Below, piece by piece: positions 53,700 through 63,292 of a stretch of DNA of 64,000 nt (position 1 is the stretch's first letter; every line of letters starts with the position of its first letter). Under the pieces are notes generated by a model. That model did not search any database and was not told the origin of the DNA. It saw only the letters and a list, made by a program, of their open reading frames with translations. Location: the NCBI GenBank assembly GCA_934271265.1, contig CAKQRE010000042.1, forward strand, positions 67,636 through 131,635. The letters run 5' to 3'. Position numbers and translations under genes: made by a program. Origin of the DNA: an uncultured Clostridia bacterium. GTDB lineage: Bacteria; Bacillota; Clostridia; Christensenellales; Borkfalkiaceae.

Positions 53700-56600
53700 T
53701 CAGTTCTCTTTTTTCTTCTTTACGATAGCGAACGCGCCTGCGATCAGAAGCATGACGGCAGATACCGAAAGAGTGTTTACCGAGCCGATGCAACCCGCTT
53801 TCGTCGAACCGGAATTTGCGGAATCGCCCGTCGACGTGTCGGGAGACGAGGACGATTCTCCGCTTCCGGAACTCGTTTCGCCCGTAGACTCACCCGGAGT
53901 TTCGTTCTTTGATACGGTCACATGTATCACGTACGATTCGCACTTGTTACCGGCGGCGTCAACGGCGTAAAGCTCTACGGTGTGATTTCCTTCGTTAAGT
54001 TTTCCGTCTGCCGTCAAAGCGCCTTCCGACCATTTTACGACGACCTGCACGTCTCCGTCGTTCTTGTCGTAAGCCTTTTCGGAGGAGAAGTCGGGAGCGG
54101 GATCGCCAGCCGCGGCTTCGATCGTCATATCTCCGCCGTAAGTGTATTCGGGAGCGGTCGTATCGACGGCTTTCGCGGCGTCCGAAGGCCCGTTCCACTT
54201 TATGGAAACGTCGGCTATATCCAGGGTGCCGTTCGCCTGAGACTGAACGGCGAAACCTACGATCTTATTAAAATCGACGTCGCCGGAAATTCCGCTCCAA
54301 AGCATGCCGTTTATCTCGCCGAAGCAAAGCGCGATATCGAAATACAGAGTGTGCCATTCCCCGTCGGAAACGATATAGGAGGAAATATCCGCATTGTGGT
54401 AACCGAGGTTCCAATCCATAAAGTTGGCTAAACCGAAGTTTACCGCTTTATCGAAAACCGAGCTTGTTCTGTAGGTTACCGAAACGGTACCGTTATAATC
54501 GACCTCGTCGTACACGTCAAGAAGTCTGTAATCCGCAACGCCGTACTCGAATACTCTCGTAGCATAGTTGTTCGAATCGAATTTTGCGGTTATGTAATAA
54601 CCTTTCTCGTCATCCTTCGGCGTTACGATAAGTTTTGCCCGATCTTCTTCGGTAGCTTCGTCGTATTTAGCCTGAGAGGTCAAACCGGAGGAAGCGACCT
54701 GAGCCGTCCAGCCGTATTTCGGCGCGCCGTCCGCCGCGAATACGTTTTCGGTGAGCGATAAACTATGCTCGAAATCCGATACGGTGATTCCGACCTCCGT
54801 TTTAAGACCGAGATATTCGATCCAGACCGACGTCGTTCCGCTGTAAAGAACGCCCGTGTAATAAGTGTATTCGGTTATTTCGACTTCGGTTTCGTCCACT
54901 TTTACGGCAACGACGACCATTCCGTCTTTCTCAAACTTTTCGCCCGATTTATATTCCGTTCTGGTCGGATTTGTTTTCACCTTTATCGAGGCAAACGCAG
55001 CGATCACGGTAACGTTTATATCCGCGATATAAGTTTTTCCGTTATAACTCCAGCTTACCGTAACGACCTCGGTGTCCGCGGTAAGTTTTTCGGGAGAAAC
55101 TTTGTAATTTTTAACTTCTGTTTTGGTATCGTCTTTAAAAACGACGTTTACGGTCATACCGGTCGCATCGAAATTATCGCCCGAAGAATAGTCTGTTTTC
55201 GCGCCGAGTACCTCGATCCCTTTTATCTCTTTTTCGTTTACTTCGGATATCTTAACGTCCGCAAAAGAAGCGGCGTTGTCGCCCTCGCCCGCAGAACCGA
55301 CAGACAGCCCGATTCCGACGAATTTCGTCCAGTCGAACCATTTTTCGCTTACGGGATTGCCGAACGTGCTCTTTGCCGAAACCTCAAGATTAAGCGTGCT
55401 AAGCGCGATAGAATAATCTTTCCATTCGCCCGCAACGTAATCGGTTAAAGGTACCTCGACGAAAGCCGACTCGCCCCACTGTCCGCACTCGTAGAAAATT
55501 CTGAGATTGGCATATCTTCCCTCTTCCGACGCGAAATCGAATTTTGCTTTAAAAGCAAGCTTTCCGCCGCCCAGAAGCGCGGGGGTTATATCGGTCATCG
55601 AGACGGTAACGCGCGTCGACGTTTTTGCGTTCGTACCGGTTACGTAATAAGTCCCGTTTTCAAGCGTTCCGAATGCGAGCGCGGTTCCGTCGGACACGAT
55701 CTTACCCGAAACTCCCGCGGTGTAAGTCGCCGTCCACGCCGTTCCCGCAGAGTTCGGCGCAGGTTCTCCGACCTCGGTGATACCGGTGAAAATATCGTAG
55801 CCCGTAACCTTGACCTCTTCGTGCTTTATGATCGTGAGCTCGGCGGAAGAGATCGAAAACATCGTACTCCACAGTCCGAATTTGATATCGCCCGAATAAG
55901 CGGCGTTAAACGTGTACTCCCACGTTCCCTCCTGCGTGAAAACGTAATTTTCCTTTGTTTCGCCGTTGAACGAGATTGCGGAATCTCCGACCCACATAGA
56001 GAAAGCTTTTCCCTTTTCGTCAATCGCGTTTACAACGCTGTAGGTTATTTTGATTTTATCGCCCGCTTTGATCCCGTATCCGGAAGGGATCACGGCAACG
56101 TACTGCCAGGTCGATGTATCCTGCGAGGAAACGACCTTTTCGGTAATAAGCTCGTAAGTACCCTCTCCGCCGGGAGCATCGGGGTTATTGTAATCGGGGT
56201 TGGGATACTCAATCCAGACCCTTTTAATATAGAACGAATTGCTCGTCGCAAGCGAAAGTCCTTTAAATTTCGCAAGCTGAGCTTCGGTCATCGTCGGAGC
56301 CAGATCATAGCTTTTAACGACATAACCGTCGAGTCCGTTCATATTTTCGCCCGCAAGTTTAACGGGTTCATCCCACCAGGACGCATACGTAACGCCCCTT
56401 ACGTCCGCCCAGGTCGCAGTGCCCGTAGCCTTTAACTCAAAGCAGACTTTCGCGCCCGCTTTACCGAGGTCGACAGGATCGGAAAGCAAGATCATCGAGC
56501 TTGCCCATGCCGTGGGCGCTATCGACACGACTTTCGTTCCGTTATCGTCCGCAAAAGTTGCATTCGTGAGGGTCACCCCCTCTTCCGACCCGTTGAAGAT

Positions 56601-56735
56601 ATCTACGGTGATCGTTTTCTGTTCTGCCGGGCTGCCCGTCTCTCCGGAAGAGGCAAACGCCGCAAAAACGGGAACTGCCAGAGAGATTGCCGCTACTACC
56701 GACAAAATCATCAATAATAAGCTTTTCTTTTTCAT
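53700..56735 (-). CDS. Large secreted surface protein with Ig-like domains and a C-terminal GC tail
   Basis: 1011 aa. Signal peptide 1-28. Beta-rich modules of carbohydrate-binding look around 40-170, 200-310 and 330-490. Two bacterial Ig-like (Big) domains lie at about 507-575 and 583-650, another beta module around 670-850, and a HYR-like domain about 862-940. A Ser/Thr/Gly linker follows, then GC, a hydrophobic stretch and KKKKEN. No catalytic motif is seen; it may bind glycans or structure the cell surface. AAGGAGG precedes the ATG. Confidence 0.8.
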   Translation of the reverse strand: MKKKSLLLMILSVVAAISLAVPVFAAFASSGETGSPAEQKTITVDIFNGSEEGVTLTNATFADDNGTKVVSIAPTAWASSMILLSDPVDLGKAGAKVCFELKATGTATWADVRGVTYASWWDEPVKLAGENMNGLDGYVVKSYDLAPTMTEAQLAKFKGLSLATSNSFYIKRVWIEYPNPDYNNPDAPGGEGTYELITEKVVSSQDTSTWQYVAVIPSGYGIKAGDKIKITYSVVNAIDEKGKAFSMWVGDSAISFNGETKENYVFTQEGTWEYTFNAAYSGDIKFGLWSTMFSISSAELTIIKHEEVKVTGYDIFTGITEVGEPAPNSAGTAWTATYTAGVSGKIVSDGTALAFGTLENGTYYVTGTNAKTSTRVTVSMTDITPALLGGGKLAFKAKFDFASEEGRYANLRIFYECGQWGESAFVEVPLTDYVAGEWKDYSIALSTLNLEVSAKSTFGNPVSEKWFDWTKFVGIGLSVGSAGEGDNAASFADVKISEVNEKEIKGIEVLGAKTDYSSGDNFDATGMTVNVVFKDDTKTEVKNYKVSPEKLTADTEVVTVSWSYNGKTYIADINVTVIAAFASIKVKTNPTRTEYKSGEKFEKDGMVVVAVKVDETEVEITEYTYYTGVLYSGTTSVWIEYLGLKTEVGITVSDFEHSLSLTENVFAADGAPKYGWTAQVASSGLTSQAKYDEATEEDRAKLIVTPKDDEKGYYITAKFDSNNYATRVFEYGVADYRLLDVYDEVDYNGTVSVTYRTSSVFDKAVNFGLANFMDWNLGYHNADISSYIVSDGEWHTLYFDIALCFGEINGMLWSGISGDVDFNKIVGFAVQSQANGTLDIADVSIKWNGPSDAAKAVDTTAPEYTYGGDMTIEAAAGDPAPDFSSEKAYDKNDGDVQVVVKWSEGALTADGKLNEGNHTVELYAVDAAGNKCESYVIHVTVSKNETPGESTGETSSGSGESSSSPDTSTGDSANSGSTKAGCIGSVNTLSVSAVMLLIAGAFAIVKKKKEN

Positions 56736-56783
56736 ATTTTCCTCCTTGGAAACTTTTTACCTTATTTTTCAAAATCCGAAAAC

Positions 56784-59700
56784 TCAGACTTTAAACTTTT
56801 GTTTATAGGCAATCAACCATATTACCGCCGCCGCGAAGAAAATTATCGGGGTCGATATTCCGAAACCCGCAACGCCCTTGCATCCTCTCTTGCCGCCGGA
56901 AGGCTTGGATTCGGAAGGAGATTCCGTCGGCTTATCGTCGGCACTTTTTGCCGTAGTAAACTTATAGATAAGCTCCGCCGCCTCGCCCCTTATAACAACG
57001 TCGTTCGATTTTGTCGCGGCGATATCGTCGGCAGTAATTATTTTCACCGAGACAAGCGCCGCAAGCATGGCTTTATCCTCATCGTTCCACCCGCTTACAT
57101 CCGCACCGGCTAAAACCGATTCGCTTTCGTTTACGGTTATACCTTTCGCCTTAACGGCTTTGTAAAGCGCGAAATATGCCGCCCTATAATTAAGTTTATC
57201 GTAAGCTTTTATCTGTAACCCGTCCACAAGCCCGTATTCGCGAGCCGTTTTGAACTGTTCGTAAGCCCAGTGAGCGGAATTTGCGTCCGCATAAGCTCTC
57301 TTTCCGCCCGTAAGTCCGGACGCGTTTACCACCGCGCCTACGAAATCGCCTTTTTCCGTATCTTCCTCGGTGAGGAAAAGCGTTTCTGTTTTTGCGGGCA
57401 TATAATTTCTGACAGCTTCTACCGCATTTTCATACTCTCCGCCGATATCGCGATAAGAACCGAATTTGGGTTTAACGTCCGATTTTTTTGTTCTTACTAT
57501 TTCATAATAAGAGGTATTGTCTCCCTTTTTCAAGGTAATTACGGTATACCCGTTATCGTCCTTCTCGACGGTTGCCGTTCTGTCCGTCACTCTCACGCCC
57601 GAGCTGTTTAAAATGTAGACCTCGAAATCGTCGTAAGTTTTCAATATTACCTTGCCGAGAATGGGCTGAACGAGAATGGGAGCCGTGCCGAGCGAAGTTA
57701 TCGTCGTTCCGTCCGAAGAGATCTCCGCGCCGGTGTTTCTCGATTGTCCTATCGCCGTTATAAGAAGTTTATCCGCCGAAGCGATTTCGGGATTGACTCC
57801 GTTTACCCCCGCGCCGAGCGCGCTTACCGTGACCTGCGCGTACGGAGTGTCGATTTTTATATCAACGTCGTTTAAAAGTATGTTATGTCCGCCGATATAA
57901 CCGACTGCTCCCTGCGTGGATTTCGTGTTTACGGTGAAGGTTTGTTTACTCTCGTTCCAGATCATTTCACCGCCCTCGCTGATAAGCTGTAAGTGAAGGA
58001 TCTTTTCGAGAATATCCGCGTCGCTCGCCACGTCCGAGATATCGAAATCGCCGCTCTGGAAAAGAACGTTTCCGTCCTTATCGGCAAAATAGACGCCCGT
58101 TCTGCCGACCACGTAAGTGCCTTCGGGAAGACCCAATATCTGATTTTTGTAATCCATGGCGTCGTCCACGGTGATTACCCTGTAATATCCTATTTCCGCT
58201 TTCGTGATCTCTGCCCTGTGATAAAGAAGAGACGCGGAGGTGATCGTGGAGAATCTGCCGGGGTGATCCATTATGATAAACGAATTCGTGATCTGATTGG
58301 TTCTGTTATCGAGTGCCTTGTTCATATACGTGAACGCGGTAAGACTCCAACCCTGATAGGAATAGATTGCCGAAGCGATCAGATTAAATTCCGCGCTGTG
58401 AATATTCGGCTCGGCTATCAGCGATTCCGTTACTATAAAGGGAAGCCCCATAAGTTTTCTGAACGAAGCGGCGGCAAACGTGTTCCCGCCTACGTCTCCG
58501 AGCGTACTGTTTCCGTTGGAAACCGCCGTGCCGACCTGATATTCGGTGCCCGTCGTCGGGTGAGACTGATAGGTGTGACGGGCGATATAATCGTAATGCG
58601 CGTTAAGGAACAGATCGGAACGATCGTCGCTTGAAAAATTCGTTCCGCCGGTCATAGGACAATCCACTCCGAGTCCGCCTGCCGAAACGGGCTGTTTTGC
58701 CCATTCGTACATGTCGGTGTAAAAATTCTCCATAAGCGTATAGAAGAATTCAAAGCCGTCCGCACAACGCCTTGCAGAATATTTTTCGCTTAAGAAGTCC
58801 CCGTTAATGAGGATCGTAGCGTTCGCCAGACTTTCGTTTCTGCTGTCGAATCCCGTTTTGCCGTCCTCTTTCCACGCCGCTTTTATCGCGTTTTCGGTTT
58901 CTTTAACGGTAAGCGCGCCGTTCGGGTTGTATTTCTTCGTTAAAAACTCGGCGTATTTTTTCTGCGCCATAAGTTTATATTTCTCGGATTTGAACTGATA
59001 CGCCGCGCTGTCGTCGTATAACGTCATAAGGTTGGATTCGTTCGTGACCTCGACGATCGCAAGCACGCGATCATCGGCAAGCCTCGTTCCCGTGTACGGG
59101 TTGACTTCGCCCATAACTTTCTGCAAAAGCGTTTTCGTGGATTGCTGAAGTCGTTCGTCGATATAAACTTCCATCTTGAAGCCTTGCGAAATATCCGCAA
59201 CTTCATCTTCCGTAAGCTTATCATCGGTAACGTCCCTCGAAGCGAATCTTCCGCCGAGGAGAACGAAATCGATATAAATTCCCTTTTCTTTGCAAAGCGA
59301 CCAGAAATAATTAAACTGATCGAGCTGCTCTTCGGCAACGTCCTTGCTGTTTCCGTTGTAGCCGAATATATTCGGATAGTAAAAAGAGGAATCCCAGTCG
59401 AGAATACGTATAAGGTTATATCCTCCCGCGACAACGGCGTCTATGAGCGTTTTCGTTTTTTCTTTGGTCTGGAAAAGAGAATACGCGTTTATGTTCACTC
59501 CCCAGAAATTTGCTTTCGTTCCGTCCGCAAACACGAAATCGTCGCCTTTCACCCCGACTTTTCCGTGGTCGGCTTTATCGAGAAGGTAAGACACGTCGAG
59601 CGGAGTTCCTATCATCGCTTTCAGATCGGCAAGCTCGTAAGCGTACCAGTCGTCGGTATCGGGCGAATAAATATTTTCGCGTTCCGCCATAAACATTCCC

Positions 59701-61100
59701 TTTCCGCCGAAATCCGCCGCCGTAACGGCAACTATCATGCATGCAGCCACGTCGGAAGTTATTTCGCATTTAAGCTCTTTTACATTTTTCGTCGGTTCGG
59801 GGTTTACGAAAGCGAACATATTCAGGCTTATCCCCATTCCGAAACCGGACGCCTCCGGAGTCGTTCCTTTCCATATGATCGGATTTACGGAAGATTCGCC
59901 GTTGCCCCACCATTCGTAAATGTGTTTGTCTATCACGATATCCACGATTTCACTCGTGCCGTCTTCGTACACCCAGGTGTATTTTGCGATATTCTTAGTC
60001 GTAGCCCAGGCGGCGTTATGAATGATATATAAACCGTCTACGGTAAGATTGATGGGAATCGTAACGCTTTCGAGAAACTGTTTACTCGTCGTCACCTTTC
60101 CGCTTCTTAAACCGATAACCGATTTATTGTTGTTTTCTTCCTGAACGATCATATCAAACGGAACGCCGAAAAATTCCTGTTTTCCGACAAGGTCGAACCC
60201 GGTAAGCTCGTTGTCGCTGCCCTGATTCGTCCAACCGATACCGCTTCCCCCGTAATATCCGGAAGTTGCGAGACTTCTTATATCGATAGTCGTGAACGTC
60301 GCCTGCTTTTTACGTTCTTCGTAATCTTTTGCGGGAATAACGATCACGCCGAGATTTTCGTCGTCCATGTTTCCGTAAACGAACTTCATACCGTCGTATT
60401 GTACGGTGGGGGTAACTTTCGTGTTGGCGTCGCTCATCATATGCGCGAAACCTATTGCGCAAACTTTCGATAAATCGACGGGCGTGTCCTTGACTTTAAC
60501 GTTATTTTCGTTGACGTATTCGCCATTCGAAGAGAACGCCGTAAAGGGCACCTGAACGTACTGCCACGCACCTATTATAGTCGTGTCGACGTAAACCTTA
60601 AGCTGCACGTTACTCCTTATATAACGTTGATTTGCGGGATATCCGGCATATTCCGCCCCGCGGGATTGGAAAAGATAGATATTAAAAAAGCTTCCCGGAA
60701 CGTCGTTTAACTTGATCCAGAATTCCACCGCGCTTTTTTTGTAAAAATCATCGAGGGTTTCGTCCGAGAACCCCTTTCCCGAATAAATATCGTATTCCTT
60801 TCCGAAATCGATATAAAATTCCGTATTTGCGGTTTTCGTACAATCCACGGCAATGTTTTTACCGTCGTTTTTATCATCGGAAGAGTCTGTATACTCCGGA
60901 TCCGTATTTTCAGAACCCCAGACGAGCCCCATACCCGCGCCAAGCCCTTCTTCGTAGATTGAAACAAGGGTTTTCGCACCCTCCTTTTCGGGCGCGACAA
61001 GCTCGGCTTTAGCCGTCATTCCGTAAACGGATATGCTTACGCACAGCATAATCATAGCCGAAAGAACGATTGTCAAAGCACGTTTGAAATTTTTAGTCAC
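56784..61100 (-). CDS. Very large secreted clan-A glycoside hydrolase (GH5-like) with SLH-like repeats
   Basis: 1438 aa from a GTG at 61100, supported by AAAGGAGG upstream and by the signal peptide beginning right after it. Beta-rich modules fill about 45-500. The catalytic barrel spans about 500-950, with acid/base AIVEVTNESNL (near 687) and nucleophile FIVTESLIAEPN (near 892). SLH-like segments lie at about 1265-1380 (ANSAHWAYEQFKTAREYGLV, then VIRGEAAELIYKF), and a C-terminal GC, hydrophobic and basic tail follows. The GH5-like assignment is tentative. It likely cuts polysaccharide at the cell surface. Confidence 0.8.
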   Translation of the reverse strand: MTKNFKRALTIVLSAMIMLCVSISVYGMTAKAELVAPEKEGAKTLVSIYEEGLGAGMGLVWGSENTDPEYTDSSDDKNDGKNIAVDCTKTANTEFYIDFGKEYDIYSGKGFSDETLDDFYKKSAVEFWIKLNDVPGSFFNIYLFQSRGAEYAGYPANQRYIRSNVQLKVYVDTTIIGAWQYVQVPFTAFSSNGEYVNENNVKVKDTPVDLSKVCAIGFAHMMSDANTKVTPTVQYDGMKFVYGNMDDENLGVIVIPAKDYEERKKQATFTTIDIRSLATSGYYGGSGIGWTNQGSDNELTGFDLVGKQEFFGVPFDMIVQEENNNKSVIGLRSGKVTTSKQFLESVTIPINLTVDGLYIIHNAAWATTKNIAKYTWVYEDGTSEIVDIVIDKHIYEWWGNGESSVNPIIWKGTTPEASGFGMGISLNMFAFVNPEPTKNVKELKCEITSDVAACMIVAVTAADFGGKGMFMAERENIYSPDTDDWYAYELADLKAMIGTPLDVSYLLDKADHGKVGVKGDDFVFADGTKANFWGVNINAYSLFQTKEKTKTLIDAVVAGGYNLIRILDWDSSFYYPNIFGYNGNSKDVAEEQLDQFNYFWSLCKEKGIYIDFVLLGGRFASRDVTDDKLTEDEVADISQGFKMEVYIDERLQQSTKTLLQKVMGEVNPYTGTRLADDRVLAIVEVTNESNLMTLYDDSAAYQFKSEKYKLMAQKKYAEFLTKKYNPNGALTVKETENAIKAAWKEDGKTGFDSRNESLANATILINGDFLSEKYSARRCADGFEFFYTLMENFYTDMYEWAKQPVSAGGLGVDCPMTGGTNFSSDDRSDLFLNAHYDYIARHTYQSHPTTGTEYQVGTAVSNGNSTLGDVGGNTFAAASFRKLMGLPFIVTESLIAEPNIHSAEFNLIASAIYSYQGWSLTAFTYMNKALDNRTNQITNSFIIMDHPGRFSTITSASLLYHRAEITKAEIGYYRVITVDDAMDYKNQILGLPEGTYVVGRTGVYFADKDGNVLFQSGDFDISDVASDADILEKILHLQLISEGGEMIWNESKQTFTVNTKSTQGAVGYIGGHNILLNDVDIKIDTPYAQVTVSALGAGVNGVNPEIASADKLLITAIGQSRNTGAEISSDGTTITSLGTAPILVQPILGKVILKTYDDFEVYILNSSGVRVTDRTATVEKDDNGYTVITLKKGDNTSYYEIVRTKKSDVKPKFGSYRDIGGEYENAVEAVRNYMPAKTETLFLTEEDTEKGDFVGAVVNASGLTGGKRAYADANSAHWAYEQFKTAREYGLVDGLQIKAYDKLNYRAAYFALYKAVKAKGITVNESESVLAGADVSGWNDEDKAMLAALVSVKIITADDIAATKSNDVVIRGEAAELIYKFTTAKSADDKPTESPSESKPSGGKRGCKGVAGFGISTPIIFFAAAVIWLIAYKQKFKV

Positions 61101-61640
61101 ATTTCCTCCTTTACGCCGGAATAATAGCCGGCATAAAACGTCTTTCATAATATCCGGAAACCCGTTCGGCTCAGTGCAAGGCAATTTAAAACAAACGCCG
61201 ATTGCCTGTTTCCGCCTATAAGTATATAATCAAACGGCTTTCAAAGATAGCGGAAAACTTATTGCTTATTTTTGAAATCTTATTTTTTAGTTATTTTATC
61301 CGATGTCACAAACATCCGTTTAAAACCGCATGAATCGGTACTCTTTTGCCCGCAGCACAGCAAAAAACAAAATAAACTTAATAAAAATGCCGTTTTATAC
61401 CCTTCAAAAAACAATTTGCCGTGTTATGCCGTTTTATTAAAATCTTAACAAGACATATTGAAAATCTTAGGCGTCGGATGCCATGCCAGACAAATAACGA
61501 ATCAGACAAAAAAAGTATGAAAAATCGGAATTTTGTGAAAGTATCTTTTTTCAAATATGTTGCATTGCTCTGAATAGCTGTGTTTATAAGCGATTTCAAT
61601 CTTTTTATTCTTTGAATCCGGTCATTATGTCATTTATTAT

Positions 61641-61832
61641 TCAATAGTCATACGTACTGATTGTTATCGTCGGCGTTATACCGTCGTTACCACTTGTACC
61701 GTCTTGCCCAGGCGCTTTGATTTCGATTTTGTTTCCGTTTATAACCAAATAGCCGTCATCGCCGATCTCTATTGTTGGCGATACCTCGTCTTTTCTCGCT
61801 TCGCCGTCACAATGCTCGCAGAAAAACTCAGG
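61641..61832 (-). pseudogene. Fragment of a surface protein
   Basis: An open minus-strand frame of 64 codons without a start, containing EFFCEHCDGEARKDEV and then TIEIGDDGYLVINGNKIEIK and an APGQDGTSGNDGITPT-type Gly-rich stretch before the stop. The DGYLVING and collagen-like GxDG texture is common in clostridial surface proteins. It is a decayed 3' piece. Between 61101 and here nothing else coding is seen. Confidence 0.45.
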
Positions 61833-61856
61833 CTAATTATGAATGAAACATCATCA

Positions 61857-61895
61857 ATTAAAAAAAGTGTGTAGTCCTTTAAACCTACACACTTT
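61857..61895 (-). terminator. Terminator of the 61920 gene
   Basis: Stem AAAGTGTGTAG/CTACACACTTT followed on the minus strand by a T-run. Confidence 0.85.
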
Positions 61896-61919
61896 ATTCT
61901 AAAAACCTCGTAAAATTAG

Positions 61920-62516
61920 TTAGCTGATATTTAATAATTCCAGTCGATATTCTCTTCCAAGCTCTAAGCCTAATATACTTTCTTTGCTTATGGAAAATTC
62001 ATTAACGCATATTCCTTCGGAATAAATATTTCCACTTGCAACAACTTGATTATCGCTCGCATATATTTTATAACCCACAATACAAGCCCTACTGTAGTAA
62101 TCGCCTCTGCTGTCAGCTATTTTTTTTATATTTAATTGAATTACGGTATATGCATATTTACCATTATTTGTATAATAATAGTCTTCAGCGGAAATTTCAG
62201 ATACTATATAAGCTGTTTTCTCATCATATCTTAAAACTATGGGATCCGATGGTAAATTTATGTAAGTATGGTATGGATTTATTTTTCCACATACTTCACA
62301 TTTGTTGTTAAGATATTGATGTTCAATTTGTTGCATTTCTTGAGTTAACACATAACCACATTTGGAGCATGTACGATGTCGTTCTCCAAGTTCGGTACAT
62401 GTTGGTTGTTTATCAATAGTCCATTCTGACCATGAATGGTTGCATTCACAGGAAGTAAAAAAACAGCTGCAGCAGCATAAAGCAATAACAATAAAGATGT
62501 ATACAATTTTTTTCAT
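61920..62516 (-). CDS. Lipoprotein with a Cys-rich zinc-ribbon-like module
   Basis: 198 aa from the ATG at 62516. Signal segment ends at the lipobox TSC within a Cys-rich stretch (ALCCCSCFFTSCECN). Then HSWSEWTIDKQPTCTELGE and HRTCSKCGYVL and CEVCGKI: CxxC knuckles of the kind repeated in Firmicutes surface proteins. The C-terminal 120 residues are beta-rich. Function unknown. Codon use is more AT-rich than that of the neighbours, hinting at a foreign origin. Confidence 0.65.
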   Translation of the reverse strand: MKKIVYIFIVIALCCCSCFFTSCECNHSWSEWTIDKQPTCTELGERHRTCSKCGYVLTQEMQQIEHQYLNNKCEVCGKINPYHTYINLPSDPIVLRYDEKTAYIVSEISAEDYYYTNNGKYAYTVIQLNIKKIADSRGDYYSRACIVGYKIYASDNQVVASGNIYSEGICVNEFSISKESILGLELGREYRLELLNIS

Positions 62517-62819
62517 TTTTATAACCATTCCTTGTAATTTGATATAATTTAACTATTTGAATTAGCGATCTCTATTTTCGATAGAAATCCTCCCGAAATT
62601 GGAAACTATGCATTATCCATTTGTCTCGATGTGTAGGTGCCTGGATTGTTCCGTTATCGGATGTCATATGCGGGTGTAAAAACACTCGTGCTGTTGTTTT
62701 TTTTAACAATTCACATTTTCTGTCATTTTTCTTATTTTCAAACTTTCCTCGTCCATTTCATTTTTTACGAAGCTATTGAACATTGATTCATGATATCACA
62801 TCTAATCCCCCCTGTAATT

Positions 62820-63029
62820 AAAAATGCGGCAACCGAAGTTGCCGCACGAAAAACACAAACTCCGATTGTCGCCAAACAAACTTAATCAGAACTGAAAGTA
62901 TTTTCACATCCTAACTTAGAAATTTGTGTCTTTACCAAATTTAAGAAATTAGGATGACAAAAAAGATGAATTTATTCCTTTTATAAAAAAAAGAAAACAA
63001 CCCATTCCTGATTATAAAGTTTGTTTGGC
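62820..63029 (-). ncRNA. Probable structured small RNA
   Basis: About 210 bases on the minus strand. It starts at the foot of a 13-bp stem (GCCAAACAAACTT/AAGTTTGTTTGGC) that continues after a 3-base bulge as CTGATT/AATCAG. An internal hairpin (CATCCTAA/TTAGGATG with an inner AAATTTG/CAAATTT) lies within. Beyond the closing stem comes a GC hairpin TGCGGCAAC/GTTGCCGCA and T-run, an intrinsic terminator. No protein frame fits. Named only by structure. Confidence 0.6.
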
Positions 63030-63035
63030 AATTTT

Positions 63036-63064
63036 ATTATAGCTTATTATCAGAAAAATTGCAA
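63036..63064 (-). promoter_or_regulatory. Promoter of the small RNA
   Basis: Minus strand: TTGCAA (63059-63064), 17-base spacer, TATAAT (63036-63041). The first base of the stem would lie about 7 bases further on. Confidence 0.65.
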
Positions 63065-63149
63065 CAGTTTTTTATAAGAAAATTAAAATATCTGATTCTA
63101 AAATAGTTGTTGGGATGCATGTTTCGGTTGACAAATAAATTCTGATATC

Positions 63150-63260
63150 CGAAAATATTATATTGTGAAATTTTATACCCCACCCCCCTACATTTGACAT
63201 TGAGCCAAAATATTATACTGTGAAATTTTATACCCTACACCCCAACATTTGACATTGAGC
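63150..63260. repeat. Tandem direct repeat, about 56-bp unit
   Basis: Two copies of a 55-56 base unit, both carrying TGTGAAATTTTATACCC and CATTTGACATTGAGC. A third begins at 63261 (CGAAAAAG) and fades. Confidence 0.85.
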
Positions 63261-63292
63261 CGAAAAAGTAGAGTCAGTAAAAAAGCCATTCA

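Noticed and set aside
61202..61230. Plus-strand promoter-like TTGCCT-17-TATAAT upstream of the giant glycosidase gene
   Set aside because: It points away from any gene, and the surrounding AT-rich sequence makes a chance match likely.
62820..63064. Retron msr-msd RNA
   Set aside because: Inverted ends and internal stems are suggestive, but there is no reverse transcriptase gene nearby and no priming-guanosine motif could be identified.
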